A stretch of 64,000 nt of DNA from Diplonema papillatum (GCA_030068145.1 JAPJBO010000360.1:62001-126000), one strand, 5' to 3'. Positions 11,576 to 22,230 are shown, counted from the stretch's first letter. A program made the numbers and translations. Notes: a model not told the origin generated them from the sequence alone.

Positions 11576-12212
11576 ACACGGTGAAGTCCAGCCTCAGGCT
11601 GGAGTCAAAAAAGTGTGTGTCACACCCGCTCTTCGGGGTGTGCCACTTACACGTGTTTTGGTTGCAGCCCACCCGCTTTTCGGGTGTGCCACTAACACGT
11701 GTTTTGGTTGCTGCACACCCGCTCTTCGGGTGTGCCACAGACACTTGCTGCACACCCGCGTGTTTTGGTTGCAGCACACCCGCTTTTCGGGTGTGCCACT
11801 TACACGTGTTTTGGCTGCTGCACACCCGCTCTTCGGGTGTGCCATTTACACGTGTTTTGGTTGCAGCCCACCCGCTCTTGGGGTGTCGCTCTTCGGGTGT
11901 GCCATTTACACGTGTTTTGGTTGCAGCACACCCGCTTTTCGGGTGTGCCACTTACACGTGTTTTGGTTGCTGCACACCCGCGTGTTTTGGCTGCTGCACA
12001 CCCGCTCTTCGGGTGTGCCATTTACACGTGTTTTGGTTGCAGCCCACCCGCTCTTGGGGTGTGCTGGTTTGGCTGCTGCACACCCGCTCTTCGGGTGTGC
12101 CATTTACACGTGTTTTAGTTGCAGCACACCCGCTTTTCGGCGCTTTTCGGGTGTTTGTGTGCAGCCTTGGGCAGCCTCTTTAACTCCAGCTTCTGAGGCT
12201 GGATTTCACCGT
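11576..12212. mobile_element. Expanded R2 hairpin element
   Basis: Bounded by TACACGGTGAAGTCCAGCCT at the left and GGCTGGATTTCACCGTGTG at the right. The interior is a tandem array of roughly eleven hairpins (CACACCCGCTYTTCGGGTGTG type) separated by spacers with ACACGTGTTTTGGTTGCAG. The unit is about 46-60 bp. It is the same element as at 7448 but with the hairpin unit amplified. Confidence 0.8.
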
Positions 12213-12419
12213 GTGCTACTCCCTCGGGGCGACCGCCCCCCGCAAACTCCAAAGGGAAAATGTGTCTCGTTAGCAACGGGAAGCCTCTTGATCCACCGGC
12301 ACACCCCACACTCCCCCCCTCCACACTGCACGCATTGGCGTCTGGTTGTAGCTTCGAAAGGAGGGGGAGCGACTGCAACGTGCTGAGGTCTTCTTTAGCC
12401 ATACTTCAACTTCCTTACG

Positions 12420-12556
12420 GCGGAATCCAGCCTCAAAAGCTGGAGTTAAAGGAGGTGCCCGTGTCACACGAAGAGCGGGTGTGCTGCAACCGGAACGTTT
12501 GTCAATGCGACAGACAAGCGGGTGAGACACCCGCTTTTTTAACTCCAGCTTTAAAT
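12420..12556. mobile_element. R2 element, degenerate copy
   Basis: ATCCAGCCTCAAAAGCTGGAG at the left and AACTCCAGCTTTAAATTTTA at the right; the hairpins are eroded and the outer terminus is missing on the right. Confidence 0.6.
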
Positions 12557-12559
12557 TTT

Positions 12560-12735
12560 AGCCACATGCAATGTGTGAGGAAACTGAACCGTCCAAGTAG
12601 GACCTCCTTATCATGATCATTTGCCAAATTTGCCACCTGAAACCACGTCCAGGATTTGGGCTCAGGGTAGTGCGGTCAACGAAAACTCTAGTTTCCCTTT
12701 TCTACTTTCTCCTACTCTCGCGGTGTACGGTTTCC
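12560..12735 (-). repeat. R16 family copy, inverted relative to 45755-45925
   Basis: Reverse complement of the block downstream of the SNARE gene, including GGGCTCAGGGTAGTGCGGTC and GCCACATGCAATGTGTGAGG. Confidence 0.85.
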
Positions 12736-12872
12736 ACTTTATGCGGAGATGAGCAGCGTCGTTTGCGGAAGCGAAACGCTGCGGGTGCTCACCTCTTTGC
12801 ACAGCTAGTTGTTCGGCTTGCGCGCTGTTCCGGACAGTCTGGATGCGGCGAAGTCTTCGACGGAATAATTTT

Positions 12873-12989
12873 ACACGAAATGTTGGAGGAAATGAGAAGC
12901 TCGTCGCCGCAAACCGTGGCGTTTTCACTTGGCGTCCTGAATCCAGCTTCCCATAGGTACTGCGTTCAACGAAAACAACTCTCTCTTCC

Positions 12990-13022
<33 letters not shown>

Positions 13023-13075
13023 TGGTTTTGTACCAGCCGCGGTTGTGCGAGTGCCGAGCTCTTATTTCTCCGACG
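12873..13075 (+). repeat. R8 family copy with ATC microsatellite
   Basis: GAAATGTTGGAGGAAATGAG through to GCGAGTGCCGAGCTCTTATT, with an ATC run at about 12993-13022. A sister copy with a shorter run lies at 61755-61945. Confidence 0.85.
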
Positions 13076-13135
13076 ACGTGCTGCCGTCGCAGTGCGAACC
13101 ACGAGACACATAATGACACAGTTTATTGCCACAGT

Positions 13136-13245
13136 CTATTGGAATCAGCTATACCCACACCCAAGGAAAGAACACCAACCCGCCTTGACTGTCGACCGTA
13201 GACACAAAGCACGGGTCCTTAAAACTCGAAACAGTCTAAAAGATC
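13136..13245 (+). repeat. R13 family copy
   Basis: Sister of 8928-9050. Confidence 0.8.
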
Positions 13246-13690
13246 AGCTTTGTATTGGGTTCTATCAGATGCAATTTCGATTCACTCCGCCCAGGCGATA
13301 CCAGCCTGAGGCACCAGTCCTTTGCCAGGGGCTCTCTGCACGTTTTTTTTGTACTTCCCGCCCCCAGCTTCGTTTAGTCACGGACGACCGTCAGATGCGA
13401 TGCAGTCTGCGGCTTGGCTCCGCATGCTTCATCGAGCTCAAAACTGCGGTGTTTTCATAGTCGGGGGGTGGGCGGGCTTAGTGCAACTTGCTCTCCAACC
13501 TTCACGCGCCACTGGAGGTCCAACGACCTTCCCTCTCTCTCTCTCCCAAAAAGGAAGGAGAGGATGGATGCCCCCACCCCCTCCCTACCTTACAGTAGTC
13601 TCCCATCCGTCCCATTCCCCCCCTCGAAGCGTTGGCGTCTTCTTCGTTGAAATACACACAACCATTTTTCTTTCGTTTTTTTTGTCGTCT

Positions 13691-13909
13691 GAGATCGAAG
13701 ATCTTAGAAGATTAATACTATTCCGACGAGAACTGACACTTGTAAGGTCACAGCCCCGTCGCTAACCGAGAAAAATACCGTATAAACCCTGGCGAGATCG
13801 AAGATCCTAGAAGATTAATACTATTCCGACGAGAACTGACACTTGTAAGGTCACAGCCCCGTCGCTAACCGAGAAAAATACCGTATAAACCCTGGCGAGA
13901 TCGAAGATT
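13691..13909 (+). repeat. Tandem duplication, 103-bp unit
   Basis: GAGATCGAAGAT starts at 13691, 13794 and 13897. The first two units are complete and nearly identical; the third is only a stub. The array ends 70 bp before the element at 13979. Confidence 0.93.
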
Positions 13910-13978
13910 TTCCACAACTGTCGAAAAAATAGTATTTTCCCAAGTAGCACAACACCTGTACAAGGTTATTACCCTATT

Positions 13979-14695
13979 TGGTATCCCCCGAAAACCGAAG
14001 TAACGAAGTACGCAATAACTCCGCGCACACTACGCAGGAACTCCGCAATGCGGGGTACGGCTGCATCTTTATACACTCCGTATGCAGCTGTTGGCTACCT
14101 GAGTGTCCAAAAACGGTCCTGACAGAGCACTGCGGCGAAGAATCCCAGTACACTTGCCCGGGCCGTTCCGCAAACCCCGCACGAACTACGCACGAACTGC
14201 GCAGGAATTAGGACCTTTCGTCGGAGGGGCTCACGCACTCAAAGATCGACTTATACGCACGAACTGCGCAAGACCAGGCGACCAAGAGAAGGAGGGAGAC
14301 CCGGGCTAAGTAGCTTGGAACTAGTGTGATGGACCTTTCTTCGGAGGGGCTCACGCACTCAAAGATCGACTTATACGCACGAACTGCGCAAGTGTGATGG
14401 ACCTTTCTTCGGAGGGGCTCACGCACTCAAAGATCGACTTATACGCACGAACTGCGCAAGTGTGATGGACCTTTCTTCGGAGGGGCTCACGCACTCAAAG
14501 ATCGACTTATACGCACGAACTGCGCAAGTGTGATGGACCTTTCTTCGGAGGGGCTCACCCACTCAAAGATCGACTTATACGCACGAACTGCGCAAGTGTG
14601 ATGGACCTTTCTTCGGAGGGGCTCACGCACTCAAAGATCGACTTATACGCACGAACTGCGCAGGAATACGGAATATGGGAGTTTCGGGGGTACCA
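13979..14695. mobile_element. DNA element with TGGTA...TACCA termini and 5-bp target duplication
   Basis: The left terminus TGGTATCCCCCGAAAACC and the reverse complement of the right terminus, TGGTACCCCCGAAACTCCC, match over about 15 bp. CTATT lies immediately outside both ends (13974-13978 and 14696-14700), as expected of a target-site duplication. The 717-bp interior has no protein-coding frame and is largely a 68-bp satellite. This is a non-autonomous transposon. I cannot assign it to a superfamily from the ends alone. Confidence 0.75.
14211..14665 (+). repeat. 68-bp tandem repeat inside the 13979-14695 element
   Basis: ACCTTTCTTCGGAGGGGCTC recurs at 14333, 14401, 14469, 14537 and 14605, exactly 68 bp apart. 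A diverged first copy is at 14211, separated from the rest by an unrelated 50 bp. Confidence 0.95.
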
Positions 14696-14764
14696 CTATT
14701 GCTAAACCGAATGCGTGCAGTCACCCTTCGCTTGAACAGCGAGAGCAGCCGCACGACTCGAATT

Positions 14765-14890
14765 CCTATAGTTTACTGTGGGAACTGGAGCAAAGCGCAT
14801 GGCAAGAAGAGCGCCTTTTCCCGAACCGACTCCAGGAGAGTTTGGAATGAGGCGGGTCTTCATTCACGTAGACTGGCACGCTACACCGTT
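14765..14890 (+). repeat. R7 family copy, diverged
   Basis: Begins TTTACTGTGGGAACTGGAGC and follows the 8054-8557 unit with many substitutions. Confidence 0.6.
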
Positions 14891-15192
14891 GCGTGATTTA
14901 GGCCAACCCCAGCAGGGCCCAGAAATGTTAGTCTCGCCTTCCTCATTGTTTTTGAGCGACAGTTGAAAGACCCCGGCCAAGATCGCGTGCTAGCTTCCGA
15001 TTCCGGGGGACAAACAACAGAATGGAAGGCCGAAAGAAAGTCCCTCGAAGGATCCCGCCCCACCCACCCTTTGTAAAGGAGTCACAAGAACAGGGTGTCG
15101 GAAACGCAAAACTGACTGGCAAGTAGCAGTCGGGCTACACTCTGCTTCGGACGTTGTTCCACACACACACTGGGCTATACTCCTTCTTTTTT

Positions 15193-15400
15193 TCTTGTAT
15201 AAGCACCTGCTTTGTAGGAAATGCTTGAGGAGGCTGCCAGTTGCGATAGATCAAAGGAGGTAAATGTGCTACGAAACACAGGTAAATCTGGGTTTCGTGG
15301 CGGGCGTAAGCGTTCAACGAAAGACCCACTTTGTATTTGTATTGTTTTCTCCCCTCTAGCCTCCTTCGAAATGAGCACAAGGCAGTCCCTCGAGTATTTT
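15193..15400 (+). repeat. R1 family copy, full length
   Basis: Runs from TTGTATAAGCACCTGCTTTG to AGTCCCTCGAGTATTTTTG. Inside it, 15282-15359 is a 78-bp segment that begins GTAAAT after CAG and ends in a pyrimidine tract plus AG (TTTTCTCCCCTCTAG). It therefore has the layout of a small spliceosomal intron. The outer ends are weakly inverted copies of each other. Confidence 0.85.
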
Positions 15401-15939
15401 TGAACTGAACATTTCCGGATCAACGGTTGCACGTGAAAACTCAACTGAAGCACAACGGTGCTGGGCCCGGTCGCAGAGATGGGGCAGCACAAGGAACAAG
15501 AGTGTTTTGTCCTGTCAGTTTCACCGTCAACGATCAGGTGATGCTGTCCGTCCGTTTCTTCCGTTCTCCGGAAATGCTCATCTGTTTTTCACATCACCTA
15601 CGACATCTCAACACAATATGTTGTCGACAGAAAAGTAAAAAAAAGCAACTCCAAAAAAAAAAAAAATCTACGCCTTTCTTTTTTGACCCGAACCTTCTGG
15701 CCCCCCCTATGCACATAACCTTTTCGACTTCAGTCTCGTATGTCTGTGCTCTCAACTTCTCCAAGATGAGGCCCCGCCCGGCGGCAAAGATTAAACATTA
15801 CGCGCCATTGCTTTCGATATCCCCCCCCCCCCCCCCGAACACACAGCGAAGTGATCGTGACCTTTTTAAGGTTTCGCTCTGCGACCGTTTCCTGTACATC
15901 CTTTCCACAAAACCCGCGGTTCGAAACAACGAAGAAGAA

Positions 15940-16250
15940 AAAGAAAAAGAAAAAGGCCGCTCCGGGTCCAGGAACGTGACGGTCAACCACAGCTTGCAAG
16001 GCTTGAGTCGGAGGCAGCACAGTGCCACAACCCTGTCCGCTTTGCCCTGTGGCTGACCGTCTCGACGAGCTTGTGTTCAGCGCAAGCGCCAAGCCCCAAG
16101 GTGCGCCACGCCTTGATGCTTTAGTTTGGGAAATCGGTAGCCACTTGACCCGTAGGCCCGTGGCTCTGCAGTACCGCCGAACACGTGAAGCTTGGCTCCC
16201 GTGTAGCAGGCTTTCCTTGGTACCTACCTGAACCCGCAACAGTTGGAAAC
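15940..16250 (+). repeat. R9 family copy
   Basis: About 300 bp from AGGAACGTGACGGTCAACCA to GTGAAGCTTGGCTCCCGTG. Sister copies lie at 24840-25110 and 47715-47935, with a diverged part at 43170-43325. Confidence 0.9.
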
Positions 16251-16780
16251 CCGCGGTTCGAAAAAAAAAAAAAAAAAACACGGCCCCTCCCGGTGCAAGC
16301 ACCACGCGCCTTTTTAATTTGACCATTTCTTCCGCCTGCCCCGCCGCCCGTGCACGCGTGTGTAGCTGGTTCAGCAGCAACGTGGTGTGGTGTGGTATCT
16401 CGGAGCAACGGGTGATGAATGAGAAAGAAAACGCAGAACGAGGACCGCTGTGTAGGTGTCTAGTTGTTAAGCATTTAGGTCGAGGCACGGTTCAGGGAAG
16501 TAGCTTCGTTTCCCTGGTGCAAAGCCAATACAACAGGGGGCTTTATATGTCCAGTTACCCGGGTTTCGACCTAGAATACCCCTGGGCCCTGGATGGGCAA
16601 AAATAAATGAATACCATCTCGTCGATCCTACGAAAGCTTCCCGGAGGTTTCGGCAGGTTTTCAAGGAATCAAAAAGCGCTCCTCGGAACGCGCGTTACGT
16701 AACCGTTAGAGCCGTTGGTGAGGGTGATGGCAGTTTCGACCTTTGCAACACTTACAAACTTGGCAGACGTAATTAAAGTG
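16251..16780. other. Spacer without a recognised gene
   Basis: Contains a poly-A tract at 16260 and only short open frames. Nothing else is supported. Confidence 0.4.
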
Positions 16781-16784
16781 TGTA

Positions 16785-16880
16785 ATCATACCTACAACCC
16801 TCATACTACCCGCCTCACAGCCTCAATGGTCAACCGGAGACACTAAAAAAACCGAACCTCTAAACCACAATAAACGCTAG
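16785..16880 (+). repeat. R10 family copy
   Basis: Shares CCTCATACTACCCGCCTCAC and CCGAACCTCTAAACC with 33345-33470. Confidence 0.8.
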
Positions 16881-16989
16881 AAAAAAAGGAAACTCCCTGC
16901 GAATAGGAAGACGTCCATTTGGCCGAAAATTGTCGGCGAGAACTTTCACGTGCACGGTTTACCAGCCGCAGGTGGAGGTAAAAACGGAC

Positions 16990-17190
16990 CCTCTGTGAGC
17001 CGGTCCATCCCCTCTTGATAGACCGTGATAGACCGAAGAAAATCAGCACCGGGCAATTCGGTGCAGCTCTAGGGACTAGGGATGGACCTGATAGACCGTG
17101 GTGGACCGTGATTCACTGTGATAAACAGCGGCAGGCACTTCGATGCAGTTTCAAGAGATAGGGACGGACCGGCTCACCCTCTGGACTTGA
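16990..17190 (+). repeat. Degenerate copies of the 62-bp minisatellite family
   Basis: Several imperfect units of GACCTGATAGACCGTGG and GATAAACAGCGGCAGGCA. The regular array is at 33620-34150, and a reversed relative lies at 48345-48660. Confidence 0.7.
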
Positions 17191-17203
17191 GTCGCAAGGT
17201 TCG

Positions 17204-17740
17204 ATGAAAATTGATTCGGTTCGCTCAACGGACCTAAAACCGCCCAGGATACTTCTTCGAACAGAAGAAAATATCTCTGCAAAACGATCGAAAAAACAGT
17301 CCCACAGAAGATGTACATACAGACGAAAAAGTATATCTACAAATCGCACCGGAAGGAAGGTGTGTCAGACAGTCTGCAGTCCGGATCTGCTGTCCGTTCT
17401 GCAGGGCAATGCAGTGCTACCTCGGAATCTGCGTAACGAACAAAATAATCAAAGTGTTGAATTCCACCACAGCAATGTCGCTGGCAGGTGGCATGGGCTG
17501 ATGACAATACAAATGAGCCAGTTCACCTCTGTATCCAGAAAGTTTGTTGAACTGCCACCAGCTGTCGGTGACAGGCAGTTTATCACAGGCTATCGTAGGT
17601 ATAGTAGTCACCTAGTGACTATTGCAGGTCATCGCTACAGTTATTCAGTCTATCAGCCGGGGGTGGACCGGCTCAAACACAAAGTCGAAAACAAGTCACC
17701 CAACCACCACTCCCCGCTTGATTCGGCATCCGGCTGCTAG
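17204..17740 (+). CDS. Doubtful hypothetical ORF
   Basis: A 178-residue frame starting with ATG at 17204. It has basic, Ser-rich composition and no domain or signal I can name. Codon use is unlike the GC-rich genes of the window and the frame starts next to repeat material, so chance is more likely than a gene. Confidence 0.12.
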   Translation: MKIDSVRSTDLKPPRILLRTEENISAKRSKKQSHRRCTYRRKSISTNRTGRKVCQTVCSPDLLSVLQGNAVLPRNLRNEQNNQSVEFHHSNVAGRWHGLMTIQMSQFTSVSRKFVELPPAVGDRQFITGYRRYSSHLVTIAGHRYSYSVYQPGVDRLKHKVENKSPNHHSPLDSASGC

Positions 17741-18189
17741 ACCACGAAATGAAAAAGTGCAAACCCAAAGCCTGCATTCCCGAAGACTTGATGGTCGCAT
17801 CAAATATACAGAGGCAGGCAAGGTTCTGCCCAACCACTAAACTAAGATTTCCCCCCGGAGCTAATGAGGTGTGCTTTGTCCCGCAGCAAGGCCCCAACGG
17901 CTGACCGGTGTGAAGGTATCACAACCTGCACACGGGAGCTATAGCTCGCCTGACCTGCGTGAAGCTGCTTGCTTCCACTTTTGCCCAGAGTTGGCGCAAG
18001 CTGTCAGCGGAGTTCCTATTGCTCCAACCCTCGAGAAACAAACGGCGATGCTCACATCGTTCAGAAGTCGCGTCTATCTGGTTTCGACCAGTCGGCGTCT
18101 TCGAAAACAGAAGCTCTCCGGAGCTCTCTCTCGTCGTCATCAACCCCTGCTCGTGATCATGGTCGGGCGAAGCTGACCGGTGTTGATAT

Positions 18190-18398
18190 GTTATCGGATA
18201 CTCCCCGGAGAGGTTGTCCCTGCACTCTAACTCGTCTCTCTCTCGTACGGTCAGCGCGGTGGCGATGGCGAGGAGAACACATATAGGTGGGTGGGGAGAG
18301 GCCCTGGAACTGCTAAGGCGTGACAACGCACCCCTTGACTTGGTTTATGTGTTCTCTCTCTCTCTCTGTCTCTCTCTCTCTCTCTCTCGCTCTCTGTT
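18190..18398 (+). repeat. R6 fragment and CT microsatellite
   Basis: CGGATACTCCCCGGAGAGGTT and TCTAACTCGTCTCTCTCTC match 3982-4030. A separate CT tract runs at 18351-18398. Confidence 0.75.
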
Positions 18399-19260
18399 CT
18401 TTTCCGTTTCTGTTTTGCTGCCCTGGTAAAGAAAGGGTCTGGGCATGCTACAAGAAAGCATGCACCATTCCAACCTTTGGCCTCCTGGGGACGGGGGGAG
18501 ACATTCTTGCAAACTCAACCAAGTTCTCTTTTTCACTCTAAAAAAAAGTCGGAACCCCAAGAGGGAAGTAAAATCCGAATTCAAGCAACTTCCGCCGGTA
18601 GAGGCAACCTGCCGAAGGAATCAAACCGCCTCCGGGCGGGCGAGTCTGACACTTGCTGTCCGTTGGAAGGGAGGGGCGGGGGGGAGAAGAACGAAGTAAG
18701 TAGCCAAAAACAACGAAAAACTCACCCGGAGACTTCGAACCCCCGGTGTTTCAAGCCAACTCTTGGTCAGGGATTATCCTGCATGGTTAAAAAGGTTTCT
18801 TCACCAAAAAAAAGTTCTCTCAAAAACAGGCCGGTTAAACAAGGGGTTTTAACCACAGGAGTTTCTGGTGAAAACTTTTTGTGTTTGCAAGGCCAGTGAC
18901 ACAGAGGCTAGAGGACCCGCAAGACCCACAGGGTGGGGTCTACAAAATGGCGAAGCAGCAACGCTCCCACGAAGGTCGCATACCGGGATTGCAGGTCATC
19001 AAAATACCCTTGCTCAACGTGGAAAAAAATCTTTCCTGCCGGCCTACAGACTTTTTAACCACGATTTTCCCGAATTTCGGGGATTAGAATAATCCCTGCT
19101 CTTACTCTAAAAAAAAAAAAAAAAAAGAGGGATCTGTGTTCCGTTCGATTTGGGGACATACGTTGCGGTTGAAAACAGTCGCGTGAAGCGCTCGTGTGAA
19201 AGCACTTTCTTAGTTAGTTGTATAAGACCCGCTAGTCTTCGAAGATTCGTAAAGCGGCTA
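18399..19260. other. Spacer with an R11 motif
   Basis: A diverged R11 motif (CACCCGGAGACTTCGAACCC) lies at about 18721-18770. I see no gene. Confidence 0.4.
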
Positions 19261-19267
19261 AGAATAC

Positions 19268-19486
19268 TCGAGGGACTGCCTTGTGCTCATTTCGAAGGAG
19301 GCTGGAGGGGAAGAAAACAATACAACTACAAAGTGGGTCTTTTTTGTTGAACGCTTACGCCCGCCACTAAACCCAGATTTACCTGTGTTTCGTGTGGGCT
19401 ACAGCACATTTACCTCCTTTGATCTATCGCAACTAGCAGTCTCCTCAAGCATTTCCTACAAAGCAGGTGCTTATACAAAAACATAA
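19268..19486 (-). repeat. R1 family copy, full length, reversed
   Basis: On the minus strand it runs from TATAAGCACCTGCTTTGTAG to the CTCGAG end. The intron-like core keeps GTAAAT and ends CCCCTCCAG. Confidence 0.85.
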
Positions 19487-20091
19487 TAGGACTTCTCTCC
19501 TTGTGCGCACAACACGTAGCCGCTGTCTGGGGACTGCGCGAGCGCGAGTTATCCAACGTGACCGCCCTTTCTTTACAAATAACGCTACAAAAAGAGCCCG
19601 GAACTTTTAAGTTCTAAACAGGCAAAACGCCTAAAACACGGTTGCCGCACAATTCCGGGTTTTTTTTGGCCGGGTTGGTTGGCCTTCACCCACCCCCTTG
19701 CCATTTTCTTTGCTCACGATGAACAAACTTCTTCTCTCTTTCTCCCGCCGTCGGTGCAGCAAACTTAACCAGAAGCAGGACCGACCCCCCTTAATAAAAG
19801 TGAAGAATACACACACTCTTTTTTCTATCTGTTCTGTCAAGAGCATGGCGATGCGTGAGCAAACACCGTACAGGATTGTTTCCTCCGATTCAGATGACAT
19901 GTCCGTGCTCCACATAGAAACCTCTACCACGAGATTTTCCGAGACTAGAGGTATGCTAATAGCTCTATCGAGCCAACCCCACTTTTTAGGGGGTCCGCGG
20001 GCGAAGCCCGGGGGCACTTTTTGATAGTTAATTTTGGGTCAGAATTTTTGTTGTCAGCGACCATAGCTTTTTTTGCCCCTGGAAATTGACA

Positions 20092-20168
20092 CCGTGATGG
20101 CAGAGTGAACGGCGCCAGGATTTAGGGCTGGAGTTCCCGGGTTCGAACCCCGCCGAGGACCTTTTTTT
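20092..20168 (+). tRNA. tRNA-like Pol III unit, probably a SINE head or tRNA pseudogene
   Basis: TGGCAGAGTGAACGG (20098-20112) fits an A box. GGGTTCGAACCC (20139-20150) is a near-perfect B box and T loop. A T7 run at 20162-20168 is a Pol III terminator. CCAG and CTGG around ATTTAGG resemble an anticodon arm; taken literally the anticodon would be UUA, which reads the UAA stop codon. The acceptor stem does not pair and one T-stem pair is broken, so a functional tRNA is unlikely. A degenerate tRNA or tRNA-derived SINE promoter fits better. Confidence 0.45.
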
Positions 20169-20243
20169 GGTTCTCCTTGGTTTTCGGTCAATTCCCTTGC
20201 TCCGGGGTTTTCTTGACCCGTGATTTGGCACCGGGTAGGTTGC

Positions 20244-20363
20244 ATCGCCCGAACTTGCTTCGCCAGAACTTCGCTTTGCCCGAACTTTGCTTTCGCCCGA
20301 GCTTTGCTTTGCTTCGCCCGAACTTAGCTTCGCCCGAACTTTACTGTTTCCCGAACTTTAACT
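20244..20363 (+). repeat. CTTCGCCCGAACTTTG minisatellite
   Basis: About seven imperfect copies of a 16-20 bp unit (GCTTCGCCCGAACTT). Confidence 0.85.
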
Positions 20364-20789
20364 GCTGCCTCTAGTCTCGCTGCGCGCCGGTCTTTACCGG
20401 CGCAAATGTACTTCTGTGTGGATTCGACGCAGTGTGCAAATGCTGCAGGGAATAGTTGACCAGACTTCGTGGTAGTTTGTATTGGATACTGTGAGAAGAC
20501 AGACCGTCACCTACCACGGCACCTGACCGACCGTACATATGGTGAACTCCAGCCTCAGGAGCTGTGAGCTAAAAACGGGCTCAAAAACGCCCGCAGAAGG
20601 GAATTCTGCTTGCTGGTCTGTCTGCGCCTTGTGTTCGCTGACGCTTTCTTCCCGTCCAACGACACCCCCCCCCCCAACCACCTGGTTCTTGGGTGGCTTG
20701 TCGACTGCGCCGCAGTGAGACTGTGATGCACCGAAGGTGCACCCGCTGATCGACTGCTGGTAGGTTGTGATAGCCTCTGGTAGTTTGGG

Positions 20790-21435
20790 TTAGAATGCAA
20801 AGAATCTGTGGCGATAGTCTGCATCGCCGACGGCGCGGTTATCTCTTCGCACGTGATGTGTCATGCTTTCGTCTCTTAAGCTTGTCTTGATCGTCGCGCT
20901 CAGGCGCGCGTTTGGTGCCGCGCTTCCCCTTCGATTGCTCGTCCAGGTGCATCGGTTGCGCGTCGCTGGTTGCTTCCTTACGGCAGCGCTTGGGCGATGA
21001 CCGTGTCGTCTTCTGCGGTGTAGCCTCTGCAGCTCCGCGTGTGAGTTTGATCAAAGGAACGTCAAGGCAGCATTTTCAAAACCAGCCACAGTCAACGCCG
21101 CGTGGGTGCGGGCTTTAGGTATTAGTCATCGTAAGCACCCAGAGGGTCAGGTGGAGGACCCAGGAAGACATGGTCAAGTGTGGCGGAGCACACGGTTGCT
21201 TGCACAGCAGGTGTAAGCGCGCTTCTCCCTGGCTCCTGGGGCCTGGCGCGTTTGGCGCGGCGCGGCGCGTTTGGCGCACCCTGTAGCCCCAGGGAAATTT
21301 AGGTCCTCGTCACATGAACGTGGGCAAAAGTGTGCCTCGGCGGAATTGATAGTGGTACGAAGGTGCAGTTACCCGCATCCAACCGGCAATCAGCTCGCAT
21401 CGGGGAGGTGACGCTACCCACCTGGACGAGGTGTG
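20790..21435. repeat. R17 family copy
   Basis: The first part (to about 20910, CACGTGATGTGTCATGCTTT...CAGGCGCGCG) matches 53110-53170. The later part (CAACGCCGCGTGGGTGCGGG, GGCAATCAGCTCGCATCGGG) matches 52260-52490. A basic 71-codon frame on the minus strand lacks an ATG and is not called. Confidence 0.75.
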
Positions 21436-21474
21436 CCTCTGATAGTTGAGGTCAGAATGCGGAGTATCTGTAGG

Positions 21475-21775
21475 GATGGCCTGCATTAGTCACTAGGCGC
21501 CGATGTGTCTTTACCGTTGAGGTTAGAATGCAGAGTATCGGTAGCGATGGCCTGCATTAGTCACTAGGCGCCGATGTGTCTTTACCGTTGAGGTTAGAAT
21601 GCAGAGTATCGGTAGCGATGGCCTGCATTGGTCACTAGGCGCCGATGTGTCTTTACCGTTGAGGTTAGCATGCAGAGTATCTGTAGCGATGGCCTGCATT
21701 AGTCACTAGGCGCCGATGTGTCTTTACCGTTGAGGTTAGAATGCAGAGTATCTGTAGCGATGGCCTGCATCGCTG
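21475..21775 (+). repeat. 71-bp tandem repeat
   Basis: CCTGCATTAGTCACTAGGCG (or close variants) begins at 21480, 21551, 21622 and 21693, and its stub at 21764. The units are nearly identical. A related single unit lies at about 20790 and 53050. Confidence 0.93.
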
Positions 21776-21949
21776 GCTGTGATAGAAGGGAGCAGGCAGT
21801 CCGATGCGGTTCCAGAGAATAGGGGTGAACCTGCAGCTGGCTCAGCTTTGCGAAGCACGTGGTGATCCGCCAATCCCCCCACCACACCCAACTAAGATTT
21901 CCCCCCCCGAAACGCGGGTGTCACACCCGCTTTCAACTACGCATTTGTT

Positions 21950-22230
21950 CACCTTTCTTTCTTTGAACGTATGCAGGGAATAGTTGACGACCTCTTGAGT
22001 TTGTGCTAACCACGTTTTTGGGGAGTCGGGAGAACCTATAGTATACAAAGCCAAAAGCAGGACCGACCCCCCCCCCCCCCGTTCATGAGAAAAAGCGAAG
22101 AATAAAAACATCTTCTTTTTTCCATCTTCTTTGTCAAGAGCTGCGACTCAACTATTCTTATCAATACATCTGTACTGACGGGAACATTTCCGGAACAACG
22201 GTTGCACATGAACGAAGCCAACGAAAAACT
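21950..22230 (+). repeat. R15 family copy
   Basis: Includes GGGAATAGTTGACGACCTC, GGGGAGTCGGGAGAACCTA and CATTTCCGGAACAACGGTTGC. Reversed or partial copies lie at 26505-26695, 15405-15440 and 56860-56960. Confidence 0.8.

Noticed and set aside
11576-12212. CRISPR-like look: short repeats alternating with spacers
   Set aside because: The 'spacers' are themselves near-identical, the repeats are hairpins inside inverted element termini, there are no cas genes, and the genome is eukaryotic.
20839-21054. Basic 71-codon minus-strand ORF rich in nuclear-localisation-like clusters
   Set aside because: It has no ATG start and lies in a dispersed repeat (R17); the copy at 53.1 kb does not keep the frame.
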